64,000 nucleotides of DNA from Natronorubrum sediminis. Its GTDB lineage: Archaea; Halobacteriota; Halobacteria; Halobacteriales; Natrialbaceae. The notes beneath the pieces were generated by a model. It was not told where the DNA came from and searched no databases. It saw only the letters and a program-made list of their open reading frames with translations. Where the stretch lies: NCBI RefSeq assembly GCF_900108095.1, contig NZ_FNWL01000002.1, positions 104,608 through 168,607 of the forward strand, given 5' to 3'. A program made the position numbers and the translations under genes. Shown piece by piece: positions 1-8,844 of the stretch (positions within the stretch are counted from its first letter, which is position 1; each line of letters starts with the position of its first letter).

Positions 1-1
1 G

Positions 2-169
2 GTCCACATCAACGATCAGCCGATCAACGAGGACCACAACGCACCCTTCGGCGGCGTCAAGCAGTCCGGACTCGGGCGCTATCACGGCGAGTGGATCGTC
101 GACGAACTCACCGAACCGAAGTGGATCTCCGTCCAACACGACGAACGCGATTACCTTATCTTCGAGTGA
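2..169 (+). CDS. Aldehyde dehydrogenase, C-terminal fragment (cut by window start)
   Basis: Only the last 55 codons are in the window. The translation contains FGGVKQSGLGR, the C-terminal signature of NAD(P)-dependent aldehyde dehydrogenases that follows the catalytic domain and helps form the oligomerisation strand. The open frame continues off the left edge and ends with TGA at 167-169. The enzyme would oxidise an aldehyde to its carboxylate in the cytoplasm. The substrate cannot be judged because the catalytic cysteine region is missing. Family assignment is firm; subfamily is unknown. Confidence 0.85.
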   Translation, partial: VHINDQPINEDHNAPFGGVKQSGLGRYHGEWIVDELTEPKWISVQHDERDYLIFE

Positions 170-232
170 GCGACTGAGCGCGAGCGGGTCACTTTCGTCA
201 CATCTATCTCGCGGCCCAAGAAACGCTCGAGC

Positions 233-703
233 ATGTTCGACCGCGTTCGCGCCCGTTTCGGCCGGAGCGAGGAGCCCGCACTCGACCGCGAGCCGTCGGT
301 GGGCCTGTTCGTCGACGGGCCGAACGTCTTTCGCGACGAGTTCGACGTCGATCTGAACGACCTGCGCGACGCCGCGCGCGACCTCGGCCGCGTCGGGATC
401 ATCCGGATCTATCTCGACGAACACGCGACGCCGGGGCTCATCCAGGCCGCCGAAGCGCGAGGCTTCGAGGTCATCATCACGAGCGGTGACGTCGACGTGA
501 AACTCGCCGTCGACGCGACCGCGCTGTGTAGTGAGAACACGATCGACCGACTCGCGATCGCTTCCCGAGACACGGATTTCAAGCCCGCCCTCGAGTACGC
601 GGGGTCGGTCGGCGTCGAGACGATCGCGATCGCCCCGGGTGAACACGGTCGCTCGGACGCCCTGCAAAACGCCGCGGACGACGCGATCACGCTCGATAAC
701 TGA
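233..703 (+). CDS. NYN-domain (PIN-like) protein
   Basis: A 156-residue acidic protein. VGLFVDGPNVF near residues 23-33 is the first acidic motif of NYN/LabA-type PIN-like domains, where the Asp binds a catalytic metal. Later acidic motifs are DVDVKLAVD (about residues 85-93) and ASRDTDFKPAL (about 109-119), matching the D-x-D and S-x-D-x-D-F layout of the family. NYN proteins are predicted or demonstrated ribonucleases. The length fits a stand-alone domain with a short acidic C-terminal tail. It lies 63 bp after the aldehyde dehydrogenase and 61 bp before the TatD-like gene, all on the same strand. RNase activity is inferred from the family. Confidence 0.85.
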   Translation: MFDRVRARFGRSEEPALDREPSVGLFVDGPNVFRDEFDVDLNDLRDAARDLGRVGIIRIYLDEHATPGLIQAAEARGFEVIITSGDVDVKLAVDATALCSENTIDRLAIASRDTDFKPALEYAGSVGVETIAIAPGEHGRSDALQNAADDAITLDN

Positions 704-764
704 GGTGGCCGCCGCCTTCGTTGGAAGTCGGAGCGTTTTCCCGCGGCGCGTTCTACTGTCCGCT

Positions 765-1607
765 ATGATCGACGAGGAGACGCCCGTACTCGACAATCAC
801 CTCCACCTCGATCCGGACAACCACCGCGGCATCGACGCGGTTCGAGACTTCGCCCGAGTCGGCGGGACACACTTGCTCGTCGTCAACAAACCCTCCTGGC
901 ACCTCGGCGTCGAGGCCGAGACTGGCGAGGACTTCCGGGAGGTCTTCGAGCGGACGATCGAAATCGTCGACGAAGCCGACGAGGAACTCGAGGGGCGAGC
1001 CTGGCCCGTCCTCGGGATTCATCCCGGACTCGTGTCGCGACTCGTCGACGAGCGCGGGTTCACACCAGCGGACGCACGCGATTTGATGCGAGCTGGAATC
1101 GACGTGGCCGGCGAGTACGTCGACGCGGGCGACGCACTGGCACTGAAATCAGGCCGCCCGCATTACGAGGTCGACGACGCCGTCTGGGAGGCCTCGAACG
1201 CCGTCATGTGTCACGCGTTCGAACGCGGGGCCGACCTCGAGTGTGCCGTGCAACTCCACGCGGAAGCGAGCGAGGAGATGACCGAGGTTGCGGAGTGGGC
1301 CGAGGACGCGGGCCTCCCGCGACACAAGGTCGTCAAACACTACGCAGGCGGCCGACTCGAGGGGCCGATTCCGAGTGTGATGTGTGACAAGGAGCGACTC
1401 GAGACGGCCGCTGAACGCGGCGAACCGTTCCTCATGGAGACCGACTATATCGACGATCCGGACCGGCCGGGGGCCGTATTGGGGCCGAAAACTGTGCCAC
1501 GACGGGTGGCGTGGTTACTCGAGAACGGTCACGCCGAAGCGGTCCGGAATGCCCACGTCGAAACTCCGGATCTCGTCTACGGAATTGATACGGAAGGAAC
1601 CCTCTAA
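765..1607 (+). CDS. TatD-like TIM-barrel metal-dependent hydrolase
   Basis: A 280-residue protein with the amidohydrolase/TatD metal motif DNHLHLD at residues 9-15 and further His/Asp motifs at VLGIHPG (about residues 83-89), CHAFERG, QLHAE, KHYAG and METDYIDD near the end. This is the archaeal TatD-related group of predicted metal-dependent TIM-barrel hydrolases. An upstream in-frame extension exists, but the ATG at 765 places the metal motif at the expected N-terminal position, and the extension reads through the end of the NYN gene in a basic, non-haloarchaeal composition. It may act on nucleic acid or on a small cyclic substrate; the family is not biochemically settled. Confidence 0.85.
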   Translation: MIDEETPVLDNHLHLDPDNHRGIDAVRDFARVGGTHLLVVNKPSWHLGVEAETGEDFREVFERTIEIVDEADEELEGRAWPVLGIHPGLVSRLVDERGFTPADARDLMRAGIDVAGEYVDAGDALALKSGRPHYEVDDAVWEASNAVMCHAFERGADLECAVQLHAEASEEMTEVAEWAEDAGLPRHKVVKHYAGGRLEGPIPSVMCDKERLETAAERGEPFLMETDYIDDPDRPGAVLGPKTVPRRVAWLLENGHAEAVRNAHVETPDLVYGIDTEGTL

Positions 1608-1690
1608 CGTCACAGAACGGCCGGTAACGGTTCGTTCGGATTACCGTACGGTAGAGAAAGGCATTTCAAGCGGCCGGTGTAGGTGTCTGT

Positions 1691-2272
1691 ATGAGCAATC
1701 CCCCGACCGAGTTCTACTCGGAGGAACGTTGGCAAAACTGGATCGGCCGCATCAAAGACGAAGAGATCGATCCGGAAGACGAATCGTCGGCACGCCTCCT
1801 GTTGAATCTGCAGGACGACACGGCGATCGCGATCGCGAAAATCGTCGCCGCCTACGACGACGGGGACCTCGAGGAAGAGGCCGCACTCGAGGAGATCGCC
1901 GACGTCCGCGAGATCGTTCTCGGCGAGGTCGACATCGAGGACGAGGAGAAACTGATCCTCGTCGACGGTGTCCAGACGAGTCTCGTCTGTGTGTTCTTCG
2001 CCGCGGAGGAGTACATCGCTGGCGGCCCACCGGAAGACGGTAGCGTCGGCGACTACCTCGGCGCCGCGGCGGACGCGGAAGCAGAGGAGGAACTCGACGC
2101 CGCACTCGGCTACGCCGCACAGGCCGGCACCCTCATCATCGACGGCGAGGAACTCGATATGGGCGTCGCAGAGGACCTCGAGTACGGCCTCGTCACCGAG
2201 TGGGTCAACGGACTCGACAGCCTCCAGAGCGCGATGAGCGATCCAGAAGTCGTCGAAGAAGAAGACGAGTAA
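1691..2272 (+). CDS. DUF2150 family protein
   Basis: A 193-residue, very acidic, mostly helical soluble protein. It has a conserved-looking N-terminal segment with EERWQNWIGRIKDE (residues 11-24) and an EEE-rich C-terminus. I recognise it as the haloarchaeal DUF2150 family, which has no assigned function. There is no signal peptide or membrane segment. It follows the TatD-like gene by 83 bp. The start ATG at 1691 lies just after an AT-richer stretch. The family call is from memory of its N-terminal pattern and is moderately certain. Confidence 0.7.
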   Translation: MSNPPTEFYSEERWQNWIGRIKDEEIDPEDESSARLLLNLQDDTAIAIAKIVAAYDDGDLEEEAALEEIADVREIVLGEVDIEDEEKLILVDGVQTSLVCVFFAAEEYIAGGPPEDGSVGDYLGAAADAEAEEELDAALGYAAQAGTLIIDGEELDMGVAEDLEYGLVTEWVNGLDSLQSAMSDPEVVEEEDE

Positions 2273-2706
2273 TCCCGACTAGTCCTCCTGCGAGACGCCG
2301 CCGTCGTTCGTGGCGTTTTCGTCGCTGGTACCGTTTCGATGCCGTCTGTTCCAGCGATTCGACCATCCCTATCACTCGATTAGCCTCGTCATCGTCCCCG
2401 CTGACTCAAGCTAACGTGTCCGATAGTCACGAATTTGTGACTGTGGCAATATATTCCTCGTCTTGTCGTGAGCATGTTAGCGTCGCAGTCACCACCGCGT
2501 CGCCACGGTTGGACTCGAGTGAAATCGTTGCGACGAACGATATTCCTCCACTGACAGTCACCGAACGTCACATATACGAGGGGTAGTGCCGGTAGCCGCG
2601 ATCCGTCCTCGGTCACGGACTGCGGCGTCTCGTGGTGGTTTCAACCGAGCGCGTGTCGCCCCGAGTCGTCGCAGTTTCCGTCAGACGTTTCCGCTCCCCC
2701 AAAGCG
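2273..2706. other. Gene-free stretch, no feature recognised
   Basis: About 430 bp between the DUF2150 gene and the PAPS-reductase-family promoter. Short open frames on both strands have arginine/serine-rich, non-acidic translations unlike neighbouring genes. I see no tRNA, hairpin-T-run or repeat worth naming. The right end leads into the promoter listed next. Confidence 0.5.
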
Positions 2707-2731
2707 TTTAAATGAGGTAATTATATCTCAT
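2707..2731 (+). promoter_or_regulatory. TATA-like box and palindrome before the PAPS-reductase-family gene
   Basis: TTTAAA at 2707-2712 lies 28-33 nt before the ATG at 2740, as expected for a leaderless haloarchaeal promoter. It is followed immediately by an interrupted palindrome at 2712-2731 with arms ATGAG and CTCAT plus inner TA/TA pairs. A regulator bound there would overlap the transcription start region and could repress the gene. No binding protein can be named. Confidence 0.5.
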
Positions 2732-2739
2732 TACACAGC

Positions 2740-3711
2740 ATGACGGAGAACTTCCCCGACTACGTCGACGTGGACTACGACGACGGCGATGGCGAAGATC
2801 CGGAGGATTACCCGCACATCCAGGATCGAATCGAGAAAGCGATCGAGGTCACCCGGACCGGCCTCGAGGAGTACGAGAACCCGGCGGTCATGTGGACCGG
2901 CGGAAAAGACTCGACGCTCACGCTGTACTTCATCAAGGAGGTCGCCGAGCGCTTCGACCTCGAGGTACCGCCGGCGGTGTTCATCGACCACTACCAGCAC
3001 TTCGACGAGATTCACGACTTCGTCGACCACTGGGCGACGAAGTGGGATCTCGAGGTCATCTACGCTCGAAACGAGAACGTCGGCGAGTACGTCGACGAAC
3101 ACGGCCTCGAGCCTGGCGACGAAATCGACATTTCGGAGCTCTCCGAGCACAACCAACACCACGTTCGAGAGATCCTCGAGTACGAAGAAGAGACGTTCCC
3201 GTTCTTGCTCGACACCTACGTCGGGAACCACCTGTTGAAGACGGTCGCCCTCAACGACGCCCTCGAGGAGTACGAGTTCGACGGCGTCATCAGCGGCGTT
3301 CGCTGGGACGAACAGGAAGCCCGTGCGGACGAGACGTTCTTCTCGCCGCGTCACGATCCGGACATCTACCCGCCACACGACCGCATTCAGCCCATTCTGC
3401 AGTTCGACGAGGCTGCGGTCTGGGAGGCCTTCTGGAACTTCGTCGTTCCGGACACGGTCGAGAACTTCCCCGAGGACGGCTACGTCCCCGAAAGCGACGA
3501 GGACCTTCCGGAGGGCGTCGATCAGGCCGACATCCCGATCTCGCCGAAGTACTTCGCCGGTTTCCGCTCGCTCGGCAGCGAGGTTTCGACCGAGAAATCG
3601 GAAGAAGAGCCCGCCTGGTTACAGGACCTCGAGGGAACGACCGAGCGCGCCGGGCGCGCCCAGGACAAAGAGGACCTGATGGAGCGCCTGCGCGACCTCG
3701 GCTACATGTGA
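2740..3711 (+). CDS. PAPS-reductase-family protein (PP-loop ATP pyrophosphatase fold)
   Basis: A 323-residue protein with a PP-loop TGGKDS at residues 53-58, which binds the phosphates of ATP or (P)APS in the adenine nucleotide alpha-hydrolase superfamily. Downstream are AVFIDHYQHFDEIHDF and GVISGVRWDEQEARADETFFSPR, matching the PAPS reductase/FAD synthetase-like pattern in which the Arg-rich segment contacts the nucleotide sulfate. The family reduces or transfers activated sulfate, or activates other nucleotides. I see no Cys-rich iron-sulfur tail like that of APS reductases. It is a monocistronic-looking gene with its own promoter and palindrome. Sulfur assimilation is likely but not proven. 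Confidence 0.8.
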   Translation: MTENFPDYVDVDYDDGDGEDPEDYPHIQDRIEKAIEVTRTGLEEYENPAVMWTGGKDSTLTLYFIKEVAERFDLEVPPAVFIDHYQHFDEIHDFVDHWATKWDLEVIYARNENVGEYVDEHGLEPGDEIDISELSEHNQHHVREILEYEEETFPFLLDTYVGNHLLKTVALNDALEEYEFDGVISGVRWDEQEARADETFFSPRHDPDIYPPHDRIQPILQFDEAAVWEAFWNFVVPDTVENFPEDGYVPESDEDLPEGVDQADIPISPKYFAGFRSLGSEVSTEKSEEEPAWLQDLEGTTERAGRAQDKEDLMERLRDLGYM

Positions 3712-3848
3712 GTGGACTCGAGTGATCGCGACCGAGTGAACCGGAACGAGGTGTCGGATTTCTCCGTCCACCTCACGTCGTGTACAGTCGGTGCTGGCGA
3801 GTAGTGCCGTTCGAACCGCGCTGACAGCGTTGACCGCATTCTCCGCGC

Positions 3849-4040
3849 TCAGTTCGTCGCGCGATACTCGCCGAATTTCACGCCGATCCCCAGCATGATC
3901 GCGCCGAATGCGATCATCGACGGGGCGACCATCATCAACACGTCGTCGGTTTGCATCATGTCGGTCGCGATCATTCCGCCGACGCCGAGTGCGATGATGG
4001 CGACGAACGCGATTCCTGTCGTGAGTTCGTTGAACTCCAT
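3849..4040 (-). CDS. Small membrane protein, two predicted helices
   Basis: A 63-residue protein starting MEFNELTTG. Two hydrophobic stretches (about residues 9-25 and 36-55) flank a short loop rich in Met and Asp, and the protein ends GEYRATN. The ATG at 4040 is preferred to an upstream in-frame ATG because the intervening residues are basic and non-conserved in character, and hydrophobicity begins right after MEFNE. It is likely an inner-membrane protein. The layout resembles small conserved haloarchaeal membrane proteins of unknown function. It lies on the opposite strand to the PAPS-reductase-family gene and downstream of the 4122-4871 membrane protein, 81 bp away, so co-transcription is possible. 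Confidence 0.65.
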   Translation of the reverse strand: MEFNELTTGIAFVAIIALGVGGMIATDMMQTDDVLMMVAPSMIAFGAIMLGIGVKFGEYRATN

Positions 4041-4121
4041 ACGAGACTGTTGGAAATCGGTCGCCAAAGGATGTCGGAAATCGGTCGTCCGTTTGCGACC
4101 GTTCACAAATCGAGTACGTTC

Positions 4122-4871
4122 TTACCGGGACGGGCGAACCAGATTCGCCAGTGCGATGACGATACCGAGGAACCAGCCAAGCGGGAACGAGATGCCGACC
4201 CACATCGCGGCGTAGGCGGCCCCCTCGAGTTGGTAGTTCGCGCGCAGGTACTCGTTCAGGTCGCCAATGTAGAGGACGTTATCGAGCGCCCAGACCGCGA
4301 AGTCGTAGCTGGGTTCGAGGACGACGCCCTCGAGCGACGGCGTAACGAGTGCGGCGACGACGGGTGGCAAGAACAGCGCGGTCATCGCGAACGGGTAGGC
4401 AAGCAACACCGAGGTAAGTCGCCCGCCGAACTTCGAGGTAATCGCGGCGAGCGCCGTCGAAACGGTTGCGACGCTGCTCGCGGCCGCGATGGCGATGACG
4501 GCTTCGGTCGGGAGCCGAAGGTGGGCGATGACCGTCAAGGTACCCCAGACGACGACGGCCATGGCCGTGACGCCGACGATGCCAAGACGGGTCCGGGTCG
4601 AGTCGAGTTTCGCCGCGTAAAAGCGGGTTGCGAGTCCAATGACGGTGAGGGGATACAAGAGGAGCAAGCCGAGGAATCCGAGCGAACTCCAGGTGTGGTA
4701 ACCGATTCGCTGCGGGAGGGTGTCGGGCTTCCACTTCCCCATGACGGAGTGACCGCGGCCACGCTGGCGTGGAAAGACGAGTTCCATCCACGCACCGTGT
4801 AACCGCTGAACGTCGGTCCTGATTGCACCGACGACCCCACCACCGCCACGTTGTCGTGAGCGGGCGGACAT
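4122..4871 (-). CDS. Polytopic membrane protein, unknown function
   Basis: A 249-residue protein with a basic cytoplasmic N-terminus of about 50 residues, then hydrophobic helices near residues 62-80, 95-115, 120-145, 155-180 and 222-245. I do not recognise the family. The start at 4871 is supported by a TATA-like sequence read on the minus strand at about 4896-4906, roughly 30 nt upstream. Alternative internal starts at Met29 or Met44 would still keep all helices. It contains no cofactor motif or transporter signature that I can identify. It is adjacent to the small membrane protein at 3849-4040, perhaps in one transcript. Confidence 0.65.
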   Translation of the reverse strand: MSARSRQRGGGGVVGAIRTDVQRLHGAWMELVFPRQRGRGHSVMGKWKPDTLPQRIGYHTWSSLGFLGLLLLYPLTVIGLATRFYAAKLDSTRTRLGIVGVTAMAVVVWGTLTVIAHLRLPTEAVIAIAAASSVATVSTALAAITSKFGGRLTSVLLAYPFAMTALFLPPVVAALVTPSLEGVVLEPSYDFAVWALDNVLYIGDLNEYLRANYQLEGAAYAAMWVGISFPLGWFLGIVIALANLVRPSR

Positions 4872-4990
4872 ACGCGAGCCAAAAAGCCGTGATACCGTAA
4901 ACTTTCCTGCTTTTCACGAACTCGAGTATGTTGCTCGTACTGATATGTGGGGGCGGGATGGAGAGCGGGGAGGAACAGAACGCGAATCGG

Positions 4991-5836
4991 TCAGTTCCAG
5001 GGTCCAAAGTCCGGATCGACCTGACGAGCGGTCTCCTCGATCGAATCGATTCGATCGATATCCTCTCGATCTAACTCGAGTGACAACGACGCCCAATTGT
5101 CACGGATGTGGTCTTCACTCGTCGCTTTCGGAATCGGTGTCACACCCTTCTCGCGCAACCAGGCGAGGCTGACCTGTGCTTCGCTGACGCCGTGTTTTTC
5201 GGCGACTGCCTGTAGTTCTGGCTGGGAGAACACCTCACCGCGGGCGATGGGCGAGTACGCGACGACGTCGATATCGTAGTCCGCACAGGTATCGCGAAGC
5301 GTCGGCTGTGGAAGCAACGGATGCAATTCGACCTGATTCGCCAGAATCGGTGCGTCACAGACGTCGACGGCGACCTCGAGTTGCTCGGGCAAAAAGTTAC
5401 TGACGCCGACGTTCTCGATCAGTCCCTCGTCGTACAGTTCCGAGAACGCGGCGAGAGTCTCTTCTGGGTCGTACGTCCGCGCCGGCCAGTGGACGTACAG
5501 CATGTCGAGTGCGTCGACGCCGAGTCGGTCGATACTCGCTCGAGCGGTCTCGAGGACGTCGTCGTAGGCGAGATTCGAGATCCACACTTTGGTGGCGAGG
5601 AAGATGTCGTCACGGTCGACGTCGGCCGCGTCGATGCCGTCGCCGACTGACTCCTCGTTGTCGTAGGCCTGTGCGGTATCGATGTGGCGATACCCGGTCT
5701 CGAGTGCAGTTGTGACGCTTTCGACGCACTGCGTCGGGTCGTCGTGTTGCCAGGTGCCAAAGCCGAGCATCGGCATACCGCCACTCGTAGTCGGACACTG
5801 TTCAGGTGAGACTGCGTCGGCGTCGTTCGTTCCCAT
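4991..5836 (-). CDS. Aldo/keto reductase
   Basis: A 281-residue NAD(P)H-dependent (alpha/beta)8 barrel oxidoreductase. The catalytic tetrad is visible as D53 and Y58 (in HIDTAQAYDNE), K83 (LATKVW) and H116 (VHWP). IENVGVSNF and the C-terminal PIPKATSEDHIRDN match the family's cofactor-binding strands. Length is typical. Such enzymes reduce aldehydes or ketones such as 2,5-diketogluconate-like sugars or methylglyoxal, but the substrate is not predictable. The gene stands alone between the membrane protein and the amidase, all on the minus strand. Confidence 0.9.
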   Translation of the reverse strand: MGTNDADAVSPEQCPTTSGGMPMLGFGTWQHDDPTQCVESVTTALETGYRHIDTAQAYDNEESVGDGIDAADVDRDDIFLATKVWISNLAYDDVLETARASIDRLGVDALDMLYVHWPARTYDPEETLAAFSELYDEGLIENVGVSNFLPEQLEVAVDVCDAPILANQVELHPLLPQPTLRDTCADYDIDVVAYSPIARGEVFSQPELQAVAEKHGVSEAQVSLAWLREKGVTPIPKATSEDHIRDNWASLSLELDREDIDRIDSIEETARQVDPDFGPWN

Positions 5837-5938
5837 GAGCGAAGACTGGTCCGTCGGGCGAAAATGGGTTGGGGTTGCGGCGAGGGTGGTGTCCGGCGGA
5901 AAACGCCGATGTCGGTATTCGGTCCGATTCGGGTGACC

Positions 5939-7363
5939 CTACTCGTAGAGATGGTCCCACGGCCGTTCGCGTTCGAGTGCTCGACTCGCGGCCAGAACGG
6001 TCTCGTCTTCGAACCGCCCACCAGCAAGCTGGAGGCCGACGGGGTGTGAATCAGCGGTCAGGCCGGCGGGTGCGGCGGCAACGGGGTGGCCGGTCCAGTT
6101 GAACGGCCACGTGAGCGGCCACTCCCACGCACTCGAGGCGAGGTCCTCTCGCAGGCCGACGTCGGCGCGCGAGAGCGTCGGCGTGAGGAGCACGTCGTAC
6201 TCCGCGAGCACGTCCTGAACCGCGTCGTAGAACGCCGTTCGGACGATTCCGGAGCGAGCGAGTTCCGTGGGGCCGTACTTCTCGCCGATGTGGACCATCG
6301 CGAGGAAGCTGTCCGAAACCTCGTCGGGGTGCTCTCGCACGTCGATGCCGTGGGCTTCCTCGAGCACCGTCGCGGTCTCGAGAATCGAGGTCATATACGT
6401 CGCCATCGTGGCTTCCTGAAGTTCCTCGAGCGTAGAGCCGTGATCGACCGTAATTTCCTCGACGGTTGCTCCGGCAGCTTCGAACGCCCCGAGGGCGTCC
6501 TCGACGGTCGAGCGGACCGCCTCAGTCACCGGAAAGACGTCGAGATCCGGACTGTAGGCGATCCGGCAATCGTCGATCGAGTCCTCGAGCGCCCCCAGCG
6601 GGTCGATATCGACGGGGACGCTCGAGGGGTCCGCGGGGTGAGATCCAGCCATCGCCTCGAGCATGAGCGCGGCGTCCTCGACCGTCCGGGCCATCGGGCC
6701 CTTCGTGACGTGTTGGGTTTTCCGGCCGAACGCGGTCGGTCGCCCGTCGTCCGGGACGAGTCCGAACGTCGGCTTGATCGCGTAGACGCCACAGGCTGCG
6801 GCGGGAATTCGAAGCGACCCGCCAGCGTCGCTCCCGGTCGCGAGCGAGGTCATGCCAGCGGCGAGCGCCGCCGCCGAGCCGCCAGAGGAGCCGCCGGCGT
6901 TGAGGTCCGTGTCGATCGGCGACGCCGTCGGGCCGATCAGCCCGTTGTCGGTCGTCCCCTTGTGCCCGAACTCGGGCGTGTTCGTCGTGCCGATGACGAT
7001 CGCCCCTGCGTCCTCGAGTCGCTCGACGATCGCCGACGTTTCGCTCGCGACGTTTTCGGAAAAGAGCGGCGAGCCGGACGTGTGGCGAACGCCTTCCTTG
7101 AGCGCGCCGAGATCCTTCAACGCGAGCGGGACGCCGTGGAGCGGACCGACATCGTCACCTCGCTCGAGCGCCCGGTCGGCTTCGGCGGCAGCCTCGCGAG
7201 CGTCGTCTGCACAGACGGTCACGAAGGCGTTGAGCTCGTCGTCTACGTGCTCGATCTGCTCGAGGTGGGCCTCGACGGCGTCGCTCGCGGTGACGTCGCC
7301 CGTTCTGATTCGGTTCGCGAGTTCGCTCGCGGAGAGCTGTGTGAGTGCTGTCTCGAGTGACAT
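5939..7363 (-). CDS. Amidase (amidase-signature family)
   Basis: A 474-residue amidase-signature enzyme. The Ser-cisSer-Lys triad is visible: K83 in ALKDLG, the cis-Ser in GGSSGGS (residues 157-163) and the nucleophile S183 in GSDAGGSLRIPA. This fold hydrolyses C-N amide bonds. The same fold serves as GatA in tRNA-dependent amidation, but there is no GatB or GatC here and the sequence looks like a stand-alone amidase. It is preceded by an AT-rich region at 7364-7400 that probably holds its promoter. The acyl-CoA dehydrogenase lies 101 bp upstream on the same strand, so the two may be co-expressed in catabolism. Confidence 0.88.
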   Translation of the reverse strand: MSLETALTQLSASELANRIRTGDVTASDAVEAHLEQIEHVDDELNAFVTVCADDAREAAAEADRALERGDDVGPLHGVPLALKDLGALKEGVRHTSGSPLFSENVASETSAIVERLEDAGAIVIGTTNTPEFGHKGTTDNGLIGPTASPIDTDLNAGGSSGGSAAALAAGMTSLATGSDAGGSLRIPAAACGVYAIKPTFGLVPDDGRPTAFGRKTQHVTKGPMARTVEDAALMLEAMAGSHPADPSSVPVDIDPLGALEDSIDDCRIAYSPDLDVFPVTEAVRSTVEDALGAFEAAGATVEEITVDHGSTLEELQEATMATYMTSILETATVLEEAHGIDVREHPDEVSDSFLAMVHIGEKYGPTELARSGIVRTAFYDAVQDVLAEYDVLLTPTLSRADVGLREDLASSAWEWPLTWPFNWTGHPVAAAPAGLTADSHPVGLQLAGGRFEDETVLAASRALERERPWDHLYE

Positions 7364-7464
7364 ACCACGAGGATTGCACAGAATATGTGTTATAAGTTAG
7401 CAAGTGCGTCGGGGGCTGCCTCCTCTCGACGGTCGCACAGGCCACCGATTCGTTCGAACGGCGC

Positions 7465-8757
7465 TCACTCGTCGCCCGGCGTCTCTGACGTCCGAGTCCG
7501 CCCGTCGAGCCACGGGAGCCCCTCGAGTTCGTTGCCGACGTAGGAGCCGTCGAACTCCTCGTCCTCGAGGACGCGATAGGCGTCGTGCTGGACGACGCTC
7601 TTCATCACTTCGGAGGCGCCGCCGAGGAATCGGCCGGCACGGACGTCTCGCTGGATGCGCTCGATCGGATACGACGTGGTCGTTCCGATCCCACCGACGA
7701 GTTGGATGCAGGTGTCCGCAATCTCGTGGGCGAGGTCGTTCCCGTACCACTTCGCCATGGCGCCTTCCATCCGACCGGCGGAGATTCCACGGTCGTCCAG
7801 TATTCGGGCCGCTCGAGTGTTGAGCAGGTACGCCGCGTCGAGTTTCGTCGCCATCTCCGCGACCGAGTGGTTGACGGCCTGATAGCGCGACGTGGGGCGC
7901 TCGTTGACGACCCGATTCTCCGTGTAGTTCGCGGCGATTTCGAGCGCCCGTTGACTCGCACCCAGACAGTACCGAGCGACGGTCAGGTGCTCGAGGTTCA
8001 ACTCGTCGGTGATGTACGACCAGGCGGCTCCCTCTTCGCCGACGAGGTTTGCCTCGGGGACGCGGACGTCGTCGAATTCCATCCACGCCGCTGCCGTTCC
8101 TCTGAAGCCGTGCCAGTCCGACTGCGACTCGAGGAATTCGATCCCGTCGGCATCGCCGTCGACGACGAGCAGCGAGACGCCGTCGCGGTCCCCATCGTCA
8201 CCGCTCGTTCGACAGGGCAGGAAGTAAAAGTCGCCGTAGCGAGCGAAGTCGATGAACCGCTTCTGTCCGTTTACCACCCACTCGTCGCCGTCTTTGTCGG
8301 CGGTTGTTTCGAGATGGGCGAGGTCCGTCCCGCTCGAGGGTTCCGTGTACGCCTGCGAGACGATCAACTCGCCCTCGAGCATCGGTGCGAGGTACGTCTC
8401 CGTGAGGTGGTCGTTGCCGTGTTCGTACAGCGTCCGGCCCACGTGCTGGGTGAGCGATGTCTGGCAGGCGTGGACGATCGTTCCGCAGTAGCCGATCGCC
8501 TGCTCGGCGAGTACGGTCTCCACGACGGTGCCGCCCGCTCCGTTGTACTCCTCGGGAACGGTGATTCCAGCGAAGTCGTGAGACCCCATCCGACGGACGT
8601 ACTCCTCCCAGTCCGCCCGCGATTCTTCGTTCCGATCGAGTTCCTGGAAGTGTTCCTCGTCGAGTCGGTCGACGAAGACCTCTTGCTCGAGGGTCTCGAT
8701 ACACTCAGAGAGGTACTCCCGTTCTGCCGACGTCAGACTGGTGTCTTTGCCAATCAT
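7465..8757 (-). CDS. Acyl-CoA dehydrogenase family protein
   Basis: A 430-residue flavoprotein. Domains run in the usual order: N-terminal helical domain with MGSHDFAGITVPEEYNG, middle beta domain with YTEPSSGTDLAHLET, and C-terminal helical domain with QLVGGIGTTTSYPIERIQRD followed by GGASEV near the end. These enzymes introduce a trans-2,3 double bond into acyl-CoA using FAD, passing electrons to ETF. The start at 8757 is chosen because a minus-strand TATA box (about 8788-8795) lies about 34 nt upstream; the longer in-frame start at 8784 would sit inside promoter spacing. Substrate chain length cannot be deduced. Confidence 0.88.
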   Translation of the reverse strand: MIGKDTSLTSAEREYLSECIETLEQEVFVDRLDEEHFQELDRNEESRADWEEYVRRMGSHDFAGITVPEEYNGAGGTVVETVLAEQAIGYCGTIVHACQTSLTQHVGRTLYEHGNDHLTETYLAPMLEGELIVSQAYTEPSSGTDLAHLETTADKDGDEWVVNGQKRFIDFARYGDFYFLPCRTSGDDGDRDGVSLLVVDGDADGIEFLESQSDWHGFRGTAAAWMEFDDVRVPEANLVGEEGAAWSYITDELNLEHLTVARYCLGASQRALEIAANYTENRVVNERPTSRYQAVNHSVAEMATKLDAAYLLNTRAARILDDRGISAGRMEGAMAKWYGNDLAHEIADTCIQLVGGIGTTTSYPIERIQRDVRAGRFLGGASEVMKSVVQHDAYRVLEDEEFDGSYVGNELEGLPWLDGRTRTSETPGDE

Positions 8758-8787
8758 GTGTGTGATTCTCTTTGACAATGCCAACTG

Positions 8788-8795
8788 GTATAAAA
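8788..8795 (-). promoter_or_regulatory. TATA-like box for the acyl-CoA dehydrogenase gene
   Basis: Read on the minus strand this is TTTTATAC, centred about 34 nt before the ATG at 8757. That implies a leader of only a few nucleotides. It decides the start codon of the gene downstream. Confidence 0.55.
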
Positions 8796-8844
8796 TTACG
8801 ATCCAGTCGGTCCCACCACCACCCGTTTCGTTGCTCTTGATTCG

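Noticed and set aside
6086..7360. 424-codon frame antisense to the amidase
   Set aside because: Arg/Val/Glu-rich translation with no family motif; the opposite strand has the full amidase signature.
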